Of a stretch of 22,062 nt of DNA, positions 9,890-18,949 are shown piece after piece; position 1 is the first letter of the stretch, and each line of letters begins with the position of its first letter. Below the pieces are notes generated by a model, which saw only the letters and a program-made list of their open reading frames with translations, was not told where the DNA came from and did no database searches. A program made the position numbers and the translations under genes. Source of the stretch: Priapulus caudatus (taxonomy: Eukaryota; Priapulida; Priapulimorpha; Priapulimorphida; Priapulidae); contig NW_014579090.1 in the NCBI RefSeq assembly GCF_000485595.1, positions 1 through 22,062 on the forward strand, in the 5' to 3' direction.

Positions 9890-9980
9890 ATACAGGGCTA
9901 TCCGTTTGTCCGCCTACTTGTCCATTCCCAGGGACAATTAGATCTGTCCGGGCTAAGGCTTGTCCGCAGGACAACCAGCT
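9890..9980. repeat. TTGTCC/GGACAA hairpin cluster
   Basis: Two stem-loops share the same arms: TTGTCC (9918-9923) with GGACAA (9932-9937), and TTGTCC-GCA-GGACAA at 9960-9974. A further TTTGTCCGCC lies upstream. This may be a fragment of a separate short repeat. Confidence 0.5.
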
Positions 9981-10216
9981 TTTTATAGCAATTTTTAATA
10001 ATTTTCTACCATCGCTGGCCGCTGCTGGCAAACCGAGTTACATAGTATAACATGGCTGGCCGGAGTGCACCCGACATTAACATACTAGCTATAACATTAT
10101 GTGAAGTTATATAAAAAACGTTACGCCTTGCTAGGGGTTAGAAGACCATCAGACAATGTCAGACATCTGTATAGACAATTCAGTCGCACAGCCTCGTCCG
10201 GCCAGCGCTACCGCCT

Positions 10217-10583
10217 CGAGAAGAGAGAAATCGGAGGAGAAGGAGAGAGAGCGCGAGCGGAAGAGAGTGAGAGAGAGAGAGAGCGCGAGAGAGAGGAGAG
10301 AGAGAGAGAGAGCACGTGCGAGAGAGAGAGCGCGAGAGAGAGGAACGGGGGGGGGCAGAGAGGAAGAGAGAGTGATAGAGTGATAGGGAGAGAGAGAGAG
10401 CGCGCGAAAGAGTGAGAGAGAAAGACAAAGACAAAGAAAGAGAGAGACAACGAGGGAGAGTGAGTGTGAGCGAGCGAGAGAGAGACGGGGAGAGAGAGCG
10501 AGTATGATCGAGTGAGAGAGCGCGAATGGAAGAGAGAGCAGGAGCGAGAGAGCGAAAGAGAGACAATGAGGGAGAGCGAACGT
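10217..10583 (+). repeat. GA-rich purine tract (~370 bp)
   Basis: The plus strand is an almost pure purine run of GAGAGA with scattered GCGCGA, GTGA and CAAAG variants. It generates long false ORFs on both strands (Arg/Glu-rich on plus, Ser/Leu-rich on minus). Confidence 0.93.
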
Positions 10584-10679
10584 GGCAACAGGAGGGTGCT
10601 CTTCATTCGTTTGCCAGCAAGTTTAGCATCAGAACACCTGCTGTCAGGTGAGCGCTGTCGCTCTGCGGCACTTGTTTAG

Positions 10680-12016
10680 ATTTAATTTATTTAATTTGAA
10701 TTTTTTAGCCTTCTAGATGTTATTGTCCACAAACCAGATGTTGTTTGTGATAGCTCTGACCAAACGCTGCAATGACAGTGGGAGACCCCTAACGATCTAC
10801 ATATAGAAATTCCAATATGGTATTTTTTATTTCATACATGTAAACATACATACAATGACACAGACTTGAATTTTACCTTATGTTTGACAACTTTTTTTGC
10901 CTTGGCAAACCAGATATTACTAACCACATATAAGTATAATAGGATCCCTACCAGGTCTATCTATATGTGTAAAGCTGTTCACAAAAGCAATGGTTCTTTT
11001 TATTTAAAGCAGACAGTTCTCGGTGACGAAATGTTTTGATTTAAGTCCTTGCGAAAGTCACTTGTGATCCTGTTTTCACAACGTTTTTTTAAACAAATTT
11101 CTAGTCCTGAGCAAGGACTAGTGTGGTAACAACATTAAAATTGTGCCATTCCAGATAGGGAAACATTAACATTTGTTAACAATACTTTTATAAGATTAAA
11201 CAAGCTAACAGCTGTTATTAAAAATGCTCACAGGTAAGACAGCTAAACAAGAATTATCCACTTTAAATTGCGGTTCTAATAAGCATGATCAAATAGAATA
11301 TACATTTTCATTGATGAACTGGTGTGAAATAAAATGTGCATAATTTCACACACACTTCACCATACAAGAGTGCACAAGCATGTGACACAATTCATACTAA
11401 ATCAAACCTCAATAATCTATAATAAAAGGAAGCTTCACTATTAATATTGTCACATGCTCTATAAGTACAGCTGTTGTATGCATTCCATTTAAAATGGAAA
11501 TGCAACATGCTTTAGAAGATAAATTGGTTTTAAGACAATTAACAAATCACTCAGTTCAAATTAACTGCAGAAACTGAAGGAAATCATTGCTCTAATTACT
11601 TTCGTTTTTTATTGCATATGGACGCGTCTTTTCCTGTGTATTCTTATGCACAGAATCATTTGCTATTGTCCAGTGATCATAATTTGCCAGGGTAATACTT
11701 AATTGTTAATGTCTAATCTTATTGTACAACTGTGTGGTGTTTTTCAGAAACCCTTTCCTTGGCTCTATCGCCCTCCACAACCAGATAATTGTGAATATAT
11801 CATGTAATACAATGGGAACAGACATTACTAGCTAGTACGTATATTCTAGAGATAGTAGATAAATATAGAGTGTACGAACATTCACAGCTTCTACAACAAT
11901 TGTTACAATGACGATACAATTGAGACCCGACTACAATAACACTGTTGCTATCGTTCAAGAAAAATTCACTGATAGGCTACAGATGTACGGCGTGGCTAGG
12001 CCTCCGTGTGACACTT
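10680..12016 (-). other. YLPM1-like 3' UTR / convergent intergenic region
   Basis: AT-rich sequence with no credible ORF, downstream of the YLPM1-like stop on the minus strand. AATAAA occurs on the minus strand at 11613-11608 and again near 11004-10999, so the cleavage site cannot be chosen. Two short palindromes lie here (11101-11121 and about 11479-11504). Confidence 0.4.
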
Positions 12017-12160
12017 TCAGAAGTACTTGGTTTGGTTCAGTGCGTTCATGGCATGGGAGTCATCACCTGTCATTCGACTCCAGTCTGTCTGCCCGACGAT
12101 GAAGCCAAGGTCACGCTGCCTCTGCTGGGCTTTCCTCTCCTCGATATCTGCCCAGCGCAC
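12017..12160 (-). CDS. YLPM1: YLPM1-like terminal exon (RVRWAD, GQTDW)
   Basis: On the minus strand the acceptor TAATGCAG precedes 12160. The exon encodes VRWADIEERKAQQRQRDLGF, IVGQTDWSRMT and ends NALNQTKYF with TGA at 12019-12017. The intron splits the RVxF motif between Arg (previous exon) and Val (this exon). A plus-strand ORF over the same bases is a shadow. Confidence 0.9.
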   Translation of the reverse strand: MRWADIEERKAQQRQRDLGFIVGQTDWSRMTGDDSHAMNALNQTKYF

Positions 12161-15100
12161 CTGCATTACGATTTAATAACATCAGTGTGGTAAAAGAAGA
12201 AAGCAGGGACATAAACTGCACGTAAATCACATACATCAATCCACGCAACAATCACAAACAATCAATCAATCACATCAATCGCATCAATTGCATCAATCAC
12301 ATCAATCGCATCAATTAATGCACATGCACCTATGAATCTTTATCTATGTGGGCTGATGTCCCTCTACAATCCATATCTATATCGGTTGCTGGTTGATGAG
12401 TGTTCACATGCACCCATATCGAAGTTGGTGATTAAACGTCGCAGTCAATAAACATCGTTTTTGTGGCTGGTTAAATACTCTGTCAACGGTCAACAAGCTG
12501 AGTTGCTCTGTCAACTCACCTGTATGAGTTATATCTACGTCACCAGTGTGGCAGCGCAATACGCACGATCGCGATCTGTATTTAGCGACAGAAAATACTG
12601 TATACACTGTATATTTCGCAGTGGTTTAATTTTCGCGAACGCGTCCCCGACCGCGAAAATAATGACATGCCAATGATTCATACCGAATAATTCATATTTC
12701 ACCGACCGCGAAATTAACCACTCGAGAAATTGTCTGTCAAGTCTGAATTCGCGAAAATATCTGTACGCGAAAAATATGGCGTATATAGTACAGGAAGCTG
12801 TCACCAGCTACACTGGGCTTACCCTCTTCTGGCCGGGCTGCGACTCACGACACTCGTAATCATCAGGAAGCTGCAGGAACTCATCCAGAGTTGGCTTCCT
12901 GTGCTTGTGTGCGGCTATCAACCCGTCAAGTCGATCTGCAAAACAGGTCGTCGAATAACATGCGTTAGATGAGAGCGGGCGAAGGCACAGCGAGAACGTC
13001 AAAATGATGATTTATTCATTTCGATTTCCATTGTACATGAGAGTGGTGAACACCAAAGAGCTCCAGCATCCGTCGGCCATTTAAATCGAAATCATGGTAC
13101 GTGATCTGACCTCGATTGAAGCGTCTGGGAAAATGATGCACGACTTCTCGCACTCGGTTTAGAACGAAATCATTTATTGCTGCGGATATGTACGGCTACA
13201 AAACGCACTCCAGTTGTCATCAAATGTAGGCGCGTTAATCCAACATATAGGATTTAGAAGAAGATATGAACCAAAACCATATATAAAAACAGAAGTCCAA
13301 GTACGGAACTACAACCACCTAACTTTATTAAAACACGGTATAGGAAAATATTACAGTAAATGCAATTTGGAAGTTTCATGATTGAAATCTGCATCGGTTC
13401 ATCCAGGACTTGGAGACGACGGTCGTTTGCTGATTTACTGATGTTGATAACGACTCCACAGTAAATGAACTTGAATTTATCATGAACGAAAATGGCTTTT
13501 CATTCATAATTGACTTTTTTTAGAGATAGTTGTGGAAAGGTACTAGCAGCGAATATAACTGACTGCATACTGCACCAGTATGTAGTTCATGGGTATATAT
13601 ACTGCACCTTTGTTGACACTACGCATTTTATCCTTTCTTATTGCTTTAAAAACACCACAAATGCACGCTCCGCAGCCTATGCGTTGTATTGTCTTCCTCT
13701 CTGATTTCTCCAGGATATTCATCTTGGTTCATTTTGCACCACGTCCAGGCCCGTAGGCAGGTTTTTTACGGGAGGGTGCGATCCAACGAGTATACGGACT
13801 TGACGAGCGCCTGAAGTGCCAGTCTCTAGGGGGGTTCAGGGGCATGCCCCCCGGGGAGATTTTGAAAATTAGTTTGTCTGAGACTGCATTTCGCGCGTTT
13901 TGAAGGCAGTATGATATGAAAAAGGCAGCCAAAAGCAAACATCAAAACCCCAAACGCTAATTTCTCCAATTCTTTAACTTCAAAATGGATTTTTTTGGCA
14001 AACAGACTCCGTCGCCGGCTGCTAATCAAACATGGAATATTTTTTCTTTGCTTATTTATTTCATTTTTACTACACAATCAGCGAATTAGAACACAAACAA
14101 TGCTATTATTTTTTTTATTAATTCAGTTTCTTTTAAATCGTTGGACCACGAAAAAGTGGACCTCCACAGCCTGGGGGGGGGGCGCACCCATCGCACCCCC
14201 TTTCTCTAGGGGCCTGACGTCCATCCATTTCTCACTACGTTCTTATGCATCTCACACTCTCTATCTACTAGTGAATAATATCAGAAATGAATCAAGGAAT
14301 TTCTGTATTCATTGCTGATGTTATATAATAACCGTATAACTCACACTTCACCTATCCCATACTTCACTTCTAAAGCAGAGGCACCGAGAACAGTCATCAG
14401 TTCAGACACTCTTTGTATATCTACACACTACCTGGGTTTCACAATTTAACTGGATGTATAACCAACTATATAAACTAAAGACATACAGATATGCACTGAA
14501 ACATGTACACGCGCAACTGCAAATTTGTAGGGAAACACGTCTGCACGCATACACACACTTCTACACAGAACACACACACGCCTACAGTTATCACTCTCCC
14601 TCACACATGAAATGAAATTCTCACTTTTCCACATGCATGTATGCCTGTACTCACACATACATGATACACACAGACACACGGGCGCACTCAGTCGCGGACG
14701 TATGTACCACACAAATCTGAACACTCACATGCACATACACACGTACTCGCGCACGCACGCACATGCGCGGGCACACAAATCTGCCATGTTGTCATGTTTT
14801 TATGAAATGCAGTTATCTCACCATATCCCCACTCCATGTTGTTTCGTATGACAATCAAGCATTGCATCCAGAGAGACATGATACAAGATTGCGTGGCACA
14901 GCTTTGCTGTTGATCCTGAGTGCTTCGCGTGGATGACAGTTCCGCAGGATATGAAGGTTCAAGTATGAAGCGCTGTCCGCAGTGGAGACGTGCGCCAAAT
15001 TCGAGGCCCGGCGCACGTCTCCACAGCGGTCAGCGGATGGTCTGTAGTTTTAGAAGATAACAATGAAGACTTTGTTCTAAATAAGAACTATCCGCGACTA

Positions 15101-16736
15101 AATAAGAGCAATATACAGACCTTTGAATTTCTTGACTAGTCAGTCAAAGGGCTTGTTGGGAGTCCATTATGCAGAGCTTCCAATTGAAATGCCCCATGAA
15201 ATTGTCAAGTGGAATTGTGTTTTTCGGAACCCCAAAGAAAATGTCTCCCTCTTACATACACCCCTTCCCTCATCAATCACGCATTCAGGCGTAAACAATA
15301 ACAGAGATGAAATAGTGTCGAGTTTGTGGCTCTTGACGCACGTGCATTGACGTACAAGACTGTTGAAAGCACAGGCACTTGGAACGTCTCAATAAAAATA
15401 AATATTCACACAATTTTTCACAATGATCGACTGCTTGTGTGCAAAATAGGTGAACGTATGTGAAACATATATGGTTAGTACTTACTGTGACATATCCGTG
15501 ACTAACTGACACCACTAAATTGGTAAAATGTTCCATGCACCTTAAGAAATTCTGAGAAATTCTGAGGTTATCATCGCAGAACTCCCGAACACCGCCCATC
15601 CTAACGTCACAAAGCTATATGTAAACAAACACGCGTGTTGCGAGGTGCCTGCCTCCGATATCCATTTCGAGGCCCGCTAAGCCAAGCATAAAGCGCGCGG
15701 GCAATCTGTCACACACACAGCTACGTTCATTGGCTAAAACAAACGAGTAGCGCGGTTAGGGATTTCCGGAATTATTTAATTTTAAGAAAAACTTCAATGT
15801 TCAATGAATGACGTACTCGTTCACTTCCGAAAGCGAGTAAAAATGCTGAATTTTTCCAGTTCGATGCGAAATGCATCGGCCGGGCATTTCATTATTTACA
15901 AAAAGTAAACAGGCTGGCGGTAGTAGGTACAGTAACTGATCACGTCGGTGACGTCTGGTCACGTCGGTGATTCATGCCCATCAACGAAGAAGGCGGGGCT
16001 TATTCTGATTACGGAGATGCGAAAATGCGACAGAAGGACGTAGCGCAGTGCGCTAAACAGCGTGTTATTTTCATATTTGTGGCAAACTCTATCGTAGGAA
16101 ACAGTTCTAGCGTAGCAGAATGCCCTAGTTCCTGAGATCGGCGATTTGGTGGTCCAATGAGTCACCATCTTTAAAAATATCAAAGACTGGTGCGGCGTAG
16201 ACTGTGATTGGAAGACACAAAGTGTCAATCCTCGGCGCACCTTGTCATCATGGCCGCATCACGTCCAGGCACCAAACCAAGCGCACGTCGCCCGGGGATC
16301 AATCTTGAGACACCGTGATGGCAGAAATATGCTGCCTGTTACTGCAGCCACCAACATCCAATTCGTGTTACCACAATTTGGGCTCAACACTGATTAGTCT
16401 AACCTAATAACTATTCACTTGTAAGTCAGCAGCTGCATTAGATCGATTTGGAGAGGACATTGCAAACCACTCTAGTAAACATTGCTAATGAAATGCATCA
16501 ACAGCAATTTTTAATGACACAACACTGAAACTAATGGGTCAGTATACGATATAATAGACTTTAGAATAGGTCCAAGTTGGTATTACAATAAAAATTATGC
16601 ATCAATGCACAAACTTTTTTTCAAGTGAATAGCCAGCCTATAATGAAATAAAATGTAAAATGTACATGACTATGTTTAAGAACTCACCAAGGTTGCTCTC
16701 GTCCATTGTTTCCCATCGGGATTTCTGGATGAAGCC
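12017..16736 (-). CDS. YLPM1: YLPM1 (ZAP3)-like protein, C-terminal three exons
   Basis: Joined CDS on the minus strand: 16736-16688, 12935-12823, 12160-12017, with GT-AG introns and matching phases. The 101 residues read GFIQKSRWETMDESNLDRLD, HRKPTLDEFLQLPDDYE, QPGQKRVRWADIEERK, DLGFIVGQTDWSRMT, ending NALNQTKYF and TGA. This tracks the C-terminus of human YLPM1 (GYIPKSKWE, LDKLDGL, EDYLQLPDDYE, KKRVRWADLEEKK, GFVVGQTDW, ALNRTKY; recalled from memory). YLPM1 is a nuclear protein with a P-loop kinase-like domain that binds protein phosphatase 1. KRVRW fits the RVxF PP1-docking consensus. The kinase-like domain and N-terminus are not in the window: no further exon was recognised up to 22062, so the preceding intron exceeds 5.3 kb. 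Confidence 0.87.
12273..12317 (+). repeat. 9-bp tandem repeat (CATCAATCR x5)
   Basis: Five consecutive 9-base units CATCAATCG, CATCAATTG, CATCAATCA, CATCAATCG, CATCAATTA, preceded by CAATCAATCAAT. Confidence 0.85.
12598..12795. mobile_element. MITE-like imperfect inverted repeat
   Basis: AGTGGTTTAATTTTCGCG (12620-12637) pairs with CGCGAAATTAACCACT (12707-12722). Outside these, CTGTATAC..TATATTTCGC and GCGAAAAATATGGCGTATATAGTACAG also pair imperfectly. There is no ORF. The size suggests a miniature inverted-repeat element next to a YLPM1-like exon. Confidence 0.5.
12823..12935 (-). CDS. YLPM1: YLPM1-like exon (LQLPDDY)
   Basis: On the minus strand the acceptor TGTTTTGCAG precedes 12935 and the donor GTAAGC follows 12823. 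The 113 bases encode RLDGLIAAHKHRKPTLDEFL, QLPDDYECRESQPGQKR and end in phase 0. Only this frame is open across the exon. Confidence 0.88.
13000..13740. other. YLPM1-like intron, no feature recognised
   Basis: Mixed-composition intronic sequence with only short unsupported ORFs and no clear repeat structure by eye. Confidence 0.4.
13746..14216. mobile_element. hAT-like miniature inverted-repeat transposon
   Basis: The termini are CAGGCCCGTAG (13746-13756) and CTAGGGGCCTG (14206-14216), inverted repeats matching at 10 of 11 positions. They are flanked on both sides by the direct repeat ACGTC (13741-13745 and 14217-14221). Subterminal GGGAGGGTGCGATCC and its inverse near 14188-14203 extend the symmetry. 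CAG...CTG ends with CGTAG resemble hAT elements, but the visible 5-base duplication is shorter than the usual 8. It has no transposase ORF. The internal CATGCCCCCCGGGG palindrome (13842-13855) is notable. Confidence 0.68.
14490..14780. repeat. CA-rich low-complexity tract
   Basis: Impure ACAC/ACGC repeats (CACACACG, CGCACGCACGCACATGCGCG) dominate. ORFs here are Cys/His/Val compositional artefacts on either strand. Confidence 0.7.
14971..15035. repeat. Strong GC-rich hairpin (26-nt arms, 13-nt loop)
   Basis: CCGCAGTGGAGACGTGCGCC (14977-14996) pairs with GGCGCACGTCTCCACAGCGG (15010-15029) with a single mismatch, and CGCTG/CAGCG (14971-14975 and 15031-15035) extends the stem past one further mismatch. 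The fold is pre-miRNA sized, but a transposon remnant is just as possible. Confidence 0.75.
15600..16249. promoter_or_regulatory. CpG-rich promoter-like region inside the YLPM1-like intron
   Basis: CpG dinucleotides are frequent here compared with the AT-rich flanks. It contains ATTGG (15729-15733), GGCGGGGC (15992-15999), CCAAT (16153-16157), ATTGG (16207-16211), and two copies of TCACGTCGGTGA (15940-15951 and 15959-15970), a CRE/E-box-like palindrome. Orientation is uncertain; a plus-strand ATG follows at 16250. Confidence 0.35.
16250..16314 (+). CDS. Possible first coding exon of an unidentified plus-strand gene
   Basis: An ATG in a fair context (catcATGGCC) opens MAASRPGTKPSARRPGINLE, followed by Thr and then a TGA at 16316-16318 if unspliced. 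A GT at 16315 could serve as a donor, though CC|GTGATG is a weak match. It follows a CpG-rich stretch with CCAAT and GC boxes. No continuation exon was recognised downstream and the peptide is not one I can name. It may equally be a chance ATG in promoter DNA. Confidence 0.25.
16688..16736 (-). CDS. YLPM1: YLPM1-like exon (GFIQKSRWE)
   Basis: On the minus strand the acceptor TTCCCAG precedes 16736 and the donor GTGAGT follows 16688. The 49-base exon encodes GFIQKSRWETMDESNL in phase 0, and its last base makes Asp with the next exon. It aligns with GYIPKSKWE of the human protein. Confidence 0.82.
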
Positions 16737-16739
16737 CTG

Positions 16740-17500
16740 GGAACGATGTAATAAAGCCTGCTCATGAGTACAAGTCTCTGAAAAAACCTTGTAACGTCGG
16801 ATTGTAACAACAAACAACACATAAACGAAATACTGAGATGCCAAACGCATTTACGATCAATAGCCCGGTATAGCCTCTGCCAGCCTGTATCCCCGCTACT
16901 GGCTACTGACCCCCACTATTTATACCTATGCACAATACACCTAACCCTCCCAGTACAGAATCTGCTTAACATATATTGTGACATGAACTAACGTTGCCAC
17001 TCAATCTGAACACCTAAGGATGAAATAATGTACATTACTTACCTTCTTTAAATATGTTACCAGCCATTGTAAAATTCTGATGATAAAGAATTTTCCAAGG
17101 TATTTAATTATACAGTGGGATAGGTGGGGCATACATCAGAAGAGATCGTGGAACTAGCCTTCTATGAGAAAATGTGCCTAGGAGATGGCAGACGAAATGC
17201 CAGGGTAAATGGGCTGAGAGAGCTGCAGATCCTTCCATGCAGACTTTTTTATCATTACCAGACGTGTCCGGGAAAAAAGATATATTGCAGCATGAACATG
17301 GTTCGTGCATACATCTATCCACACCTAGCACTAAATCTATTAGAAATACACGATTTCCTATAGACAGGAGTGAATAAAAACAAATTTTTTTTCATTCACT
17401 TCTGCTATGTATAGTAGAAATCGATACATCGACTGACTGTGAAAATATGAATAGCAGCCAATACGTGGTGGGCCGATTCAGGTGAAGTTCTATTGAAAGC
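16740..17500. other. No supported exon; probable YLPM1-like intron
   Basis: Sequence upstream of the first visible YLPM1-like exon on the minus strand. ORFs are short. A minus-strand segment ending with GTAAGT at 17043-17038 looks like a mini-exon but does not encode the family sequence. Confidence 0.35.
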
Positions 17501-17506
17501 CAGGCT

Positions 17507-17600
17507 AATAAGCCAGTTCGTAGTTAGCCAAGGGGTTGTGTGACGTCACAGGTCACCGAGTCATTTGTGACAAAAATCGATGAAATCTCGATTGAGGCGT
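17507..17600 (+). repeat. Interspersed repeat with AATAAGCCAGTTCGTAGTTA head
   Basis: The 20 bases at 17507-17526 and GTCATTTGTGACAAAA at 17560-17575 both recur exactly on the minus strand at 20970-20951 and 20911-20896, with similar spacing (33 versus 39 bases). Confidence 0.7.
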
Positions 17601-17952
17601 GCGCTCTCGGTTCAGTAGGTATACATGTATTCTGCGTACGTGTACACGCACGCATGTGTACGTCTACATACACGCACGAACGTGTAGCGTGCAATATTGC
17701 GCCGGGAACTCTACCCCATTGTAAGCTAATTACAAGAGCCGCAGAGCGTCTGGGCTCATCTGAGGTCTGTTGCTACGGTCATAAATGTAACATTTAAGTC
17801 GTGCGTAGTGACACCTTTGTTGGGCGCAGATATGCAGATACGCAGTTGCGTACACATCATTTCAGCAACCTTCTGCATTCTGCATACCTCCCAAATCCCA
17901 TTGGTTGATACAAATCGCGTGCCTGAAACTCCTGTTTTATGGTGCATTGTGA

Positions 17953-17968
17953 CCCTAACCCTAACCCT
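17953..17968. repeat. Short telomere-like repeat (CCCTAA)n
   Basis: CCCTAACCCTAACCCT, a little over two and a half units, adjoins an A-rich run. It is too short to be a chromosome end; an interstitial or element-tail origin is likely. Confidence 0.75.
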
Positions 17969-18120
17969 ATTAAAAAAAATAAAAAATTAATTGTTGTAAA
18001 AATTATTTGTTGTTATTAAATTGTTGTAAATAAATCATGTCAATATTTGCGTTAATTGGAAAAAAATAGTTAAATGGATAAAGATAGAAAAATACAGAAA
18101 ACAGGTAAATAATAAAAAAT

Positions 18121-18187
18121 CAGATAGGATTCGATGCAACGGCCTTTGAGCCGTGACGCAGTGCTGTACGCGTTCGGCTATCCAGGC
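18121..18187 (-). mobile_element. Degenerate tRNA-like SINE head
   Basis: On the minus strand TAGCCGAACGC (18180-18170) resembles an A box and GCATCGAATCCT (18138-18127) a B box. ACGGC-TCAAAG-GCCGT forms an anticodon-like hairpin, but with a 6-base loop, and GATAG/CTATC can pair as an acceptor-like stem. The short loop and poor boxes argue against a functional tRNA. AT-rich sequence follows on the minus strand toward the telomere-like repeat. Confidence 0.45.
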
Positions 18188-18249
18188 TTATTGGGTTTCT
18201 AGATTATGGATGTGCCATGAATATGACAACACCGTGACGTCATTGAGGC

Positions 18250-18845
18250 AGTTCAGGATTCCATGTTTAACCCTCCTCTTGAGGGTCAAAATGTTATCAG
18301 ACACTTACTCTTCGCACATCAGTGGAAAGCACATTTCATGGTCCTTTCAATAAAGTGATAAAAATATCAGGTCAGCGCTGAAACAAACAAGTTTTTCACT
18401 CTGTCCATTAGGCCATGTCCTCAGAAAATGTCTGATATCTGACCTTTCCCTTACTGCTCTTTGACCTGTGACCTCCAATTTCGCACTGGTGATGGGGTGG
18501 GTTTCCTGCCCATCACACTATATACACCGAATATTAAGAGCATAGGTCGAGCTGTTAAGATTTGTGCCGCAATTCCGTATTTTCTCCTATACCTTAAGTT
18601 AAGGGGGAAATATTCCCCCTCCGTTTACACATCTTGACCTTTGACCCTTGAGTCATTGACCCTCCCAAATTTCATCCAGAGGCTTTACGACCCCCCCCGA
18701 CGTCCAAAAGTGACGCGTGACGTCGAAGGTTAAGATTGTGCCCAACGTTTGAGGACGCACGCAACGCATAGCACGATCACATTCTACAGCTGCATAACTA
18801 CGTCAGATGACTAAAACAAGTGCCCTGAGTGCGACAGGCTCATCT
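18250..18845 (-). mobile_element. Dispersed repeat, copy C (5' half, inverted)
   Basis: The reverse complement matches copy A from its first hairpin region to the GAGGAGGGTTAAAC segment, including both AGGTCA clusters. At its outer end (18800-18845) it also carries a version of the GATGAGC..GGCACTTGT terminal unit. In copy A that unit sits at the 3' end, so the element may have direct terminal repeats. Confidence 0.72.
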
Positions 18846-18949
18846 TGGTGTCCTGGTATCTGGCTGATAAATTCCATCTTGTACGTTCAGCACAGGTATG
18901 GGCTCTTAATAAAGGCAAAAGCAGTTCAGATCTTTGTTAACAGTCCAAC

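Larger units (their letters stand above)
9328..10675 (+). mobile_element. Dispersed repeat, copy B (3' two-thirds, interrupted)
   Basis: 9328-9880 parallels 5226-5765 of copy A (for example CTGCTGACATGCGAAGAGTA, CAATGTCACAGTGAAATTTC and the CGTACGCG..CTCGTGGCAACTTTCATAACG segment) with many small indels. The last 26 bases of copy A (5870-5895) reappear exactly at 10650-10675. The intervening ~760 bases, including the GA tract, are not in copy A and look like an insertion or expansion. Confidence 0.7.

Noticed and set aside
10101-10606. Long ORFs on both strands over the GA tract (Arg/Glu-rich and Ser/Leu-rich)
   Set aside because: They are produced by the simple repeat, exist in several frames at once, and have no gene context.
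11908-12193. Plus-strand ORFs at 11908-12193
   Set aside because: Shadows of the terminal YLPM1-like exon on the minus strand.
14997-15675. TTCGAGGCCCG shared between the hairpin loop and 15664-15674
   Set aside because: An 11-base match in GC-rich sequence with no shared flanks; likely chance.
17044-17077. Minus-strand mini-exon ending at a good GTAAGT donor
   Set aside because: In the phase required by the YLPM1-like exon it would encode ILQWLVTYLKK, unlike the acidic segment expected in the family.
17953-17968. Chromosome end
   Set aside because: Only about two and a half telomere-like units, with ordinary sequence on both sides.
18121-18187. Functional tRNA gene on the minus strand
   Set aside because: The anticodon-like loop has six bases, the A and B boxes are poor, and the stems are incomplete; treated as a SINE-type remnant.
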